64,000 nt of DNA, from the NCBI GenBank assembly GCA_037178975.1, contig JASJZH010000002.1, positions 682,001 through 746,000 of the forward strand. Reading direction: 5' to 3'. The translations under genes and the position numbers were made by a program. This stretch comes from Oscheius tipulae (taxonomy: Eukaryota; Nematoda; Chromadorea; Rhabditida; Rhabditidae). Shown piece by piece: positions 56,949 to 64,000 of this stretch. The notes under the pieces are model-generated. The model was not told the DNA's origin. It was given only the letters and a program-made list of their open reading frames with translations, and searched no databases. Position 1 is the stretch's first letter. The number at the start of each line of letters is the position of its first letter.

Positions 56949-57117
56949 TTTTGCCTTTCTTCTTGTCAGAAGAAGCGTCTCCTGACTATCTTGTAACGAT
57001 GCAAAGTTTTTGTTACAAAACAAACGCTTCCTGACAATTAGAGATCTTGTCAAGCTTTGTTAACCTGAGATAATCCAGTTAGCTCGACAGTCGCCTTCTA
57101 CACTTCTCCCAAGGTCA
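56949..57117 (+). repeat. Conserved 3' flank of 5S copy 2
   Basis: Counterpart of 52959-53126. Similarity ends abruptly at CCAAGGTC in both. Confidence 0.75.
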
Positions 57118-57178
57118 GATTAAGTGAAAAACGAGGGCCAATACTTGAAAAAAGTTTATTACTAGAGGTACCCGTCTA

Positions 57179-60114
57179 CTAATTTCTCTTTTTGGCTTTT
57201 GACACCTTCACAGCTGGCTGTGCTCTGCTACCAAAGAGTCTCCCGACCAAAGCGAACAGAATTCTCAACGTCGTCTTCACAACGAAGACTATGACGGCTA
57301 CACATATGGCCAGAACCGAGATCATGAAGGCTATCACATCCACCAAGAAATATTGCAGCACATTCAGTTTGTCCGCTCCCGAACGAGCATGGGGAACCTG
57401 TAACTTTGTGTGAGTTCAAAGTAGGAGTTGTACCTCATGATGTCGCTCAATGAACTCGATCCAAAAAGCAGCATGGTTGAGTTCGGTGTAGGGGACATCC
57501 CGGACCATGTCCTGGAAGACGAGCATCTCTGATTTGTACTTTTCCTTCTGGATCTCTGTCAAGGCATTGGAGAGAGTCTCGGTTGTCAGATTGTACTTGG
57601 TCAGAAGAACTCCCACTCTGCGATGGGTCAGACGAAGCAGGTTGTCGTAGCCTGGAAAAGAGAAAGGATCAGGGAAGTTCTAAGTAGCTTTTTAGGACCA
57701 TTGGACTATCAGCCTGTACTCTCGCACCCTAAGACTGACTTTTTGCTTTTGACATCCCCTAGCAATTGATACTTCTAGAAACCTACACTTTATGTGTCTC
57801 TACTCCCATGAGTTCAGTACCATAAACTGAGTCTCGAACCAGATTCACTCTAACCATTCGATCTTGTTTTTGGCTCTAACTTGACAGATTCCGTTGAAAA
57901 TTCTTTCCCGTACGATGTTATTAGGAAAAGAAATTGTTCCTCCTACTGTTCCAGTTGTCAGGTGAAGTTTCTCTTCCATGCTGTCTTGATATCTAGGGGT
58001 ATCTTCTCCCTTACCATCTCCGTGGACAGAGAACTATGCAAAGAATTCTATCCTGTAACGTCTTAGAGACGAGGGATCTCCACCCAGTATAATGTCGCTT
58101 AGAGAAGGATTCTCCCACGTCCTGTCTCGGTAACCAAAAGATTCTCTCCCTGACTGTCTCTGCTCCCCATGTACGTTTCTTCCGTAGCTTCTCGGCTGGT
58201 TCATTCCGGTCAATCTCCAAAAAAAACTGAAAGCCTACCTCGGACAGTTAGGGGAAAGCCAATGACCGGGACACCGTGCCATACTGACTCGATCAGGCTG
58301 TTTAATCCACCATGAGTAATGTGTGCCTTACACTTTTTGTGTCCTAAAACAGTGAAATTACAGAAACTGCCTCTCTTACCTAATAAATCCTGGAGTGGAA
58401 GCCAGTCGGCAGTCATTCCATTGTCTGGTAGCTCGACGAAGCCTCCCTTGTTCTGCCAAATGAACTTAGTCTCCGGGTGGGCTCTCATGGCATCCACGAA
58501 GGCGTGCTAAAAGGCAAAATTACGAAAAAAAAAGAAAAAAAAGACTTGCCCGAATGTGAAGGGGAGAGTACTCCCATTGGACAGAGAAGCCGCCAGAGAT
58601 GACCACGAAGCCGTGTTCGTCATCGGCACTGTCCAAGAACTTGGCCAAGTCCTGTAAAAATTGAAAAAATTAAAAGTCTAGGGTTTCGACGTAACTATTA
58701 TCCTATAGTGGGCTCAAAATGCTGAAACAGCACTGGATCGCTCCGCCTGGGATGTTAGCGATTGGTATAAACTATGACAAAACAGGTGAGTGACAGTATC
58801 GCGAACGTGAGGACATGTTTGAGTGTCGTACCGCTAGCATTTTGTCAAAAGCAGGACTTGAGAGTGCGGTTGACAGGACGGATTGACGGAATGTGTTGAC
58901 TAACAGAACAGAACAGTAAGAGACAGATGGCTGAGACAGAACAAACAGGACGAAGTTGCACCAAAGAAAAGTCTGAAGAGGACAGGGGAAGCAGCCAGAC
59001 AAAACGATGACCAGCAACTTGACAGGACAAACTGACAGGATTAGGTGGTTTGAAAAGGAAAGCATTGGATAACTTACAGACGGAAGTTGTGTAGCATTAT
59101 GGCAATGAAGTCCTCCAACAAAATTGACCCGGGGCATAAAAGGACGAGCAAAATCGTAGATTGGTGGAGTATTGACGAAGTTGATTGAGGCATTCCTCTC
59201 CAAAGCAAAAGCGGATGGAGCTCCAGGATAGTGTTTCTGGATTTCCGAATAGAAAGAAAAGATAAAATCAGATACCTGGAAGACGAAGTCGATTCTGTTG
59301 TGTACAATATGCTGGTGGGAATAGATCTCACGAAGATACGAAACCAGATTGTAGGTTCGGGTGGCAAAGTTGAGATCTTCGGTCAGTTTGGTTCCAGGAG
59401 TTGGAAGATAACTGGGAGGATGGGGACTTTGGTTGGCCCAGGCTGACTCTGGACGGAGACCGGTCATGCTCCAATAGACGTAGACAGAACCTGGGATAAG
59501 GAACCGTAGTCAAGAGAGACATAGAGACAGAGATACAGAGAGACAGTGAGACAGTGAGATAGTGAGATAGAGATACAGAGAGGCAAACACAGGGCTTACC
59601 CTTCAACCCAGCCAAAAGAAGACCACACGGGTTGTAGAGATCGTCTACCACGATCGTGTCAAACTCCTGAGCTACCAACTTGTCAAAAGTTTCCTTGTGT
59701 CTATCCAGCATCCGGTCACACAGTCTGATTCCAGCCATCCAGCCAGTAATCTGTTCGTTCGGCCAGTCAAAGTCATACTCCCAGACCTGTAACCCAACAA
59801 TGTATCCAAAAATAAGAAAAGCTTACCATTTCATTGATGGTATGGTTCCTATACAGATAAAGACTGTTCAACTCCCAGTTGTCAAACGGGGCCGGGAGAT
59901 GTTTTCTCGTGACAGATTTATGAAGAATTGTATCTGTTCGCACTGGCCCATACTCTAGCCATGTCACCTCATGTCCTCTCTTCGCCAGTTCATTGGCCAA
60001 ATGTCCCATTGTGTAGCTGTGAACTGGGACGAGGGTTGAGGGAGAGAAGAGGACCTTGGCTGCTTCTGTTGAGCTCAATAGGAGCCCAAGGAGAAGAGCT
60101 AACATATCTGACAT
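57179..60114 (-). CDS. ugt: UDP-glucuronosyl/glycosyltransferase (UGT)
   Basis: The protein has 539 residues in nine exons: 60114-59827, 59786-59600, 59490-59276, 59236-59078, 58651-58550, 58506-58380, 58343-58239, 57651-57434 and 57397-57179. All are in phase. Signal peptide from [16 protein letters not shown] domain with [19 protein letters not shown]; donor-binding signature [37 protein letters not shown], then GYDN. The membrane helix [20 protein letters not shown] is followed by a basic tail ending KKRN, a KKxx ER-retention signal. It conjugates small lipophilic substrates in the ER lumen. In the signature, the usual PQ is LQ and the DQ is replaced. Intron 5 is GC-AG (donor GCAAGT at 58549). 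Intron 3 is a 39-nt open, in-frame intron. ATG 60105 is an alternative start. A poly(A) signal lies near 57155. Confidence 0.93.
59515..59590. repeat. Degenerate GACAGA array in UGT intron
   Basis: Fills most of the intron between exons 2 and 3 of the UGT gene. Confidence 0.8.
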
Positions 60115-61150
60115 ACGGTTATCAAAAAGATAGTCATGAGAGACAAAATAAAAGAAACTGTCTCTGTCTCTCTGTCTTACTGTCCCATTGTCTCTGTAAA
60201 ACAAGTAAAAAATGAGATGGTCAGGAGATGAAATGAGAAGGAAAACAACAGCATCACCGCAAACTGTGGCAAAAATCAATGCTGGTACGTCTTGAGGCGT
60301 CCTTGAACCTTGCCTCTTCTCCCGAACTCTCGGGGTTATTACCCAGTTCAGATTGCGGTTTCTTAGGTACAATTAGCAATCGGGGATATGGAGAGAGGAA
60401 GCGGGTCAGTTAGGAGGACACGGAGTTGGGAAGGGGGAAGACCCACTGAGATAAGAGTGGACGCAAGGCAGATTGTAGTAGGTATGAAAACGAACAGAAT
60501 GACGGTCGGAAAGGCAAAGGGCAGAGAGGGTACCCAGCTGATAAGATCGGGCTATCTGTGGAGGGAAGTAAACATGTTATCTAAAACCTCACTGACTATG
60601 GAAATTGCAAAAAGACATAAAAATTTAAATAGAATGTGTAAAAGTTAACATTTCTGATGCAGAATGCTGTCGTTAGGCGGCTGAGCGAAAAACCCTGGTT
60701 TCTGCTCTAACCGCAGTGTTCCACAACGAAAGATTGGACGCTTCCTGTTTCAGCTTCATCTGAAACATTGGTTTTGCTGATTTTTGAATTTGAGATTCCT
60801 TCATTGTGTCTATCTTGTTGACTATATCGCTTCTGTGTCTTTTCATCATCTCTACTATCTAAAGCGCAATGATGTCGTCTGTGTGTCACCACGAGCAAAA
60901 AGCTGGCAAGTCATGGCGTGTCAAGAGTTAAACTTGACAAATCAGCTTTTGGGGGAAATTTGGGAACTTAGGCTGTTTGAGAAGCGGCGCAGCTGCCTGT
61001 TGTCCATGCTAAGCCAAGATTAAGGGACAACGAAGTTACCTTCAAGTCCGTATTAGAGTTTCAGAATAACATCAAGGTGATGAAGACTGGAGTACAACGT
61101 CTTCTTGTGCCATCTCACAGTAGCCCCGAAAAAAGGCAGAATTGTCAATG
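60115..61150. other. UGT upstream region
   Basis: Contains a short TCTCTGTC run near 60163 and an open frame 60784-61023 ending MACQELNLTNQLLGEIWELR and so on, not recognised. No supported gene. Confidence 0.35.
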
Positions 61151-61159
61151 AGACGGTAT

Positions 61160-61442
61160 GGTTTGTTAAAAAAAAAACAAATGATCACAGTGTCTCGGAA
61201 TGATTACGTGACGGGACTACTAGAAGGACGGGAATTCATATTTAGCAATTTTTTTGCTTCCGATGAAGGCAGTGGTCACGCTTTAGATACAAAAGGAACG
61301 GAAGAGAACGAATAAAAAGCTGCTAGGCTGAAAACAGAAAAGAGCGAAAATGAACTCGATTAGAAACTCCGCGCGACTCCTGGAGGAGTCCCGCCACGAA
61401 CGTATTTCTATTTTTGCAGTCATTCTTTTTTTTAAACAAACC
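61160..61442. mobile_element. MITE, TIR family GGTTTGTT, copy 2
   Basis: The element is 283 bp, in the same orientation as and homologous to 2476-2746, with ends GGTTTGTTAAAAAAAAAACA and the mirrored AAACAAACC. The internal similarity blocks are in the same order. It lies between the UGT gene and the UGT pseudogene fragment, so it may have landed in a rearranged spot. Confidence 0.65.
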
Positions 61443-61591
61443 ACAATGGGTACTTTCACGATACAGTTTGTCTTAGTAATCCCAAGAGCGACTAACAGTA
61501 TTGGAATCCAAAGTCATCGTTGCTAACATTGAATTAGATGTATAGTTTCTATTGGCTACAGTAATTGCTTTGCTTTTGTGACAAGTTGAAA

Positions 61592-61735
61592 ATGGCGAAG
61601 AGAGGACATGAAGTGACATGGCTAGAGTATGGGCCAGTGCTAATAGATACAGTTCTTCATAAATCTGTCACGAACATCTCTCGATTCAGTTTGTTTACAG
61701 GGAGTTGAACAGTTTCTACCTGCTTAGGATTTAAC
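61592..61735 (+). pseudogene. UGT exon 1 fragment, decayed and inverted
   Basis: The plus strand reads [15 protein letters not shown] then DTVLHKSVT, nearly the same as the UGT exon-1 stretch at about 60000-59900 on the other strand. ELNSFYLL follows 50 nt later in another frame ([11 protein letters not shown]). The frame is broken between the two pieces and no other UGT exon follows, so it is a pseudogene fragment in inverted orientation to its parent. Confidence 0.8.
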
Positions 61736-61929
61736 CAATACCGGTCAGGCTTCCCCTGCCACCTGTTTCCATCGCTGAAGCAAAGCTGCATTTTAACTGC
61801 TAGGAAGTTAATAATGTTGTGGGTCAAAAGTACCCTACGATGTTGTTCGCTTTCCCCTTCTTTGCAGCTAATGAAGACGTCACCGCTCCACTTCTATTTT
61901 TAGATAGACGTTGTAGTTGCTCACCTGGG

Positions 61930-61976
61930 CAGAGACAGAGTTGTCGAGCAGATCAAGAGCACAACTTTGCTAAGTG
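61930..61976 (+). repeat. 13-nt-loop hairpin, copy 8 (diverged)
   Basis: AGTTGTCG, the 13-nt loop AGCAGATCAAGAG, then CACAACTTTGC. The loop matches copies 6 and 7 closely, although the outer arms have decayed. Confidence 0.5.
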
Positions 61977-62370
61977 TTGCCCCTTTGATACCCATTCGTC
62001 TGTCTTACTGTTGTACTGATCTATAGCTACAAACAGTTAATTCTTTTCGTCTCGTCTCTTGCCAAGAATCCGAACCGTGTGAACCATAAAAGCACCCGTA
62101 CTGTTTACTTCCCCGCAGTTTCGGGCTTTTCCCACGAGATGGCCAATAATTTATGATACCATCTGATCAAGAAATCAATAGTGCAGCTGAATCGGGTTCT
62201 TGTCCCAGACTAGCTATTCTTTTACCCGACCCAGAGCTCCTTCTTCTCTCAGATCTCTGATAAGATTGGCTCTCTTCTGTCAACAACACTCTCTTCCCCT
62301 TCTTTTTGTCTCATTAGCTCTCCCCACTCCTCATTCCCACGCTCTTTCTTCCTGCCCCGATCAGTTCGGC

Positions 62371-62573
62371 CTCGTGGTTCCACGTGATGTCGTCCCCTGC
62401 CGGGTCAGAGACAGACATCACAGTGGGGGAAAGGACGCAGAGGGAGCACTTTCGGTCGCTCTCTGTGAGCCTCCTCCTGCCCGCTTCTATACCACAAAGA
62501 ACGGCCACCATCATCATTCTCTGCGCTGCCTAGACGGACTATTCGAGGATACCGTATCCGCCCTCGGCGAGTA
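62371..62573 (+). other. Possible exon, unidentified
   Basis: After GCCCCGATCAG the plus strand is open for 67 codons (FGLVVPRDVVPCRVRDRHHS, then VALCEPPPARFYTTKNG, then RCLDGLFEDTVSALGE) to a TAG. The composition is protein-like, but a second frame is open here too. It may be the end of an unmodelled gene. Confidence 0.25.
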
Positions 62574-63057
62574 GGTGCTCCTCTTATGAGGAGTCTCTTT
62601 TTGTTCTTGAATAGGGAGACTGTCAGTTGATCGAGACAGAGGCCATGCTTTTACACAGTGAGAAAATTGTAGGAATCTGGTCGTTTTGCGGGGGGCTTCG
62701 GCTCTATTAGACCCTGAAAAGGTCCTATTTTTTTGAGCCAGAGAAGCATGAAAATTGCTAAAAAAAAAACGGACTACAAGAAATTTCAGTTTATCTATAA
62801 ATAAATGTAGACCGAATGAACTTCAATTTCTTTTTGCATTTCTGTATTGAATCTTATTTTCTGATTTGCAGATTGTTTGTCGGATCTGTAAAAAAAAAAA
62901 TACAGCCTAATCCCTGAAAAACAGATTTGTGAGCTATTCTGAGAGATGCGCTGTAAGGCATTTGTACTTATTTAATCCAATTAAAGAACATGAGTGTTTG
63001 ATCCGAAACGGGGATTTAGAGAGATTTGATAGGGGATTAGGACTTAGGAAATGTACT

Positions 63058-63165
63058 AGGACAGAGAGACAGAGAAGCGGAGAGACGGAGAGTCAGAGGA
63101 GCAGAAAGATAGGGAGACAAAACAGAAAAAGAAGATAGAGAGACAGCAAGGCAGGGCAATGTGAC
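63058..63165. repeat. Degenerate GACAGA array
   Basis: Purine-rich GAGAGACAGAGA-like words on the plus strand, upstream of the nuclear receptor gene. Confidence 0.8.
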
Positions 63166-63617
63166 TGACTGACAGGTTGGCAGGAAACAGTACGGACAAG
63201 ACGGGCGAGACAGTACACGAAAGTGGCAAACCCTTTTGCAAAGTGACAAGCACAAGATGACAAAGAAGGGGAGGCTGAGATAGGAACTGAGTGACAGATT
63301 GACAAGGGGCCAGATCGACCATCAATAGTGTCTCTCCAAAAAAAATCAGTGCATCAGGCTCGAAGATTATCACAGATCAAAATGCAAAGCTCCCAATAGA
63401 TCAGCTATCACGAATCGGTGATATGACCCAAACCATCTTGTTTTATTCTATGTAACAGCCTTCTAAGATCTCTCCTTCGGCTCTATCCTCTCTGCACATC
63501 CTTTCATTAGTCTTGCAGAGTGCAATGCTTCTCTCTCCTGATTAAAGCGTGTCTCCTCCCGAGATTGAAGAAAGCTTTTCAGAGAAACAGGAAAAACAGA
63601 CTGGAAGGAAAGAACGA

Positions 63618-63931
63618 ATGGGAGAAATTCTGAAGCCATTGCAGACGTCGTCGCACTCACCGCCAGCCAAAGTGAAAGGTGGGCGGAGACCTTGTCTCGC
63701 GAACTCAGAGAACACTCTTCTGCTCTTTCGAGGACGATCGCTCTCTGAGGGCTTTCTTAGTCAGTCGAGAACGGGTGTTCTTCGGTGTATAGGAAAATCA
63801 AGGCTGAGAGACAGAGACAGAGAGATTATTCTTTCAGGTATCATCGGAGCGTGTCTCATCTGTGGAGAGGTCTCAACAGGTCGTCACTATGGGGTCGTAG
63901 CTTGCCTCGGATGCAAAACTTTCTTCCGAAG
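63618..63931 (+). CDS. nhr: Nuclear hormone receptor, N-terminal part
   Basis: Exon 1 is 63618-63678 ([20 protein letters not shown]) and exon 2 is 63838-63931, and a donor GTATCG follows. The gene continues past the window. A CTTTTCAG acceptor ends 44 nt before the ATG. Exon 2 encodes the first zinc module of the DNA-binding domain: [15 protein letters not shown], then [10 protein letters not shown], with all four Cys. The P-box region reads [10 protein letters not shown], typical of the expanded nematode supplementary receptors rather than CEGCK. It should be a sequence-specific transcription factor; ligand and subgroup are not visible. Confidence 0.9.
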
Positions 63932-64000
63932 GTATCGTTCACGCTCATCGGTTCAACGGTACCATTTAGAGCAGTAGTCCAGCGACAAGACGTCGTCTGC

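Noticed and set aside
52959-57118. Spliced-leader RNA gene beside the 5S genes
   Set aside because: I looked for a leader-like 5' end, a donor and an Sm site in both flanks and on both strands and saw none.
21200-64000. GACAGA tracts as CRISPR or satellite arrays
   Set aside because: No constant spacer length, no unique spacers, strong degeneracy, and a eukaryotic context. They are degenerate simple repeats, some tied to a mobile element.

Overview
The window is eukaryotic and almost certainly nematode. Introns are tiny (many 34-60 nt) and end mostly in TTTTCAG, and several genes have such an acceptor only 4-30 nt upstream of the ATG, as expected for spliced-leader trans-splicing. The gene families also fit: a cuticlin-like ZP protein, an astacin with EGF, CUB and ShKT domains, a KKxx-tailed UDP-glucuronosyltransferase, a nuclear hormone receptor and nematode-like 5S rRNA. 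No bacterial or organellar gene was seen. Species cannot be named; frequent 35-40 nt introns and AAG or GAG acceptors suggest it is not a close Caenorhabditis relative. Gene models below were built by hand and all exon phases were checked; boundaries may be off by a base or two.

Layout. 1-1,881 (-): lysine-rich Cys-patch protein, 3' end outside. 1.9-7.8 kb: mostly mobile elements (two foldback/TIR MITEs, a 672-bp TA-flanked TIR element with an internal reading frame) and one 39-residue gene. 7.9-11.9 kb (+): ANKRD13C orthologue. 13.3-16.9 kb (+): hyccin/FAM126. 17.8-21.0 kb (-): protein with two kinase domains in tandem and an in-frame amber codon in the second. 21.3-21.7 kb (-): small membrane protein. 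22.7-27.4 kb (+): 812-residue secreted protein with two copies of a Cys-rich domain. 27.7-38.0 kb (-): RGS protein with large introns that hold a small membrane protein gene and a tentative CBM21-like gene. 38-45.6 kb: repeats. 45.6-47.7 kb (+): arrestin-domain protein with PPxY. 48.3-50.7 kb (+): astacin. 52.8 and 56.8 kb: two 5S rRNA genes on either side of a ZP membrane protein (53.8-56.5 kb, +). 57.2-60.1 kb (-): UGT, with a UGT pseudogene fragment in opposite orientation at 61.6 kb. 63.6 kb to the end (+): start of a nuclear hormone receptor.

The genes do not form one pathway. The left third carries conserved membrane-trafficking/signalling genes (ANKRD13C as receptor chaperone, hyccin for the PI4K complex) whose introns host foldback MITEs. 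From about 21.2 kb onward the DNA is filled with degenerate GACAGA/TCTCTGTC arrays, and many 35-40 nt introns in that part carry GACAG units. Spread over both parts is a family of 47-nt hairpins (17-nt arms, always a 13-nt loop), with eight copies found; this is the least explained signal in the window.
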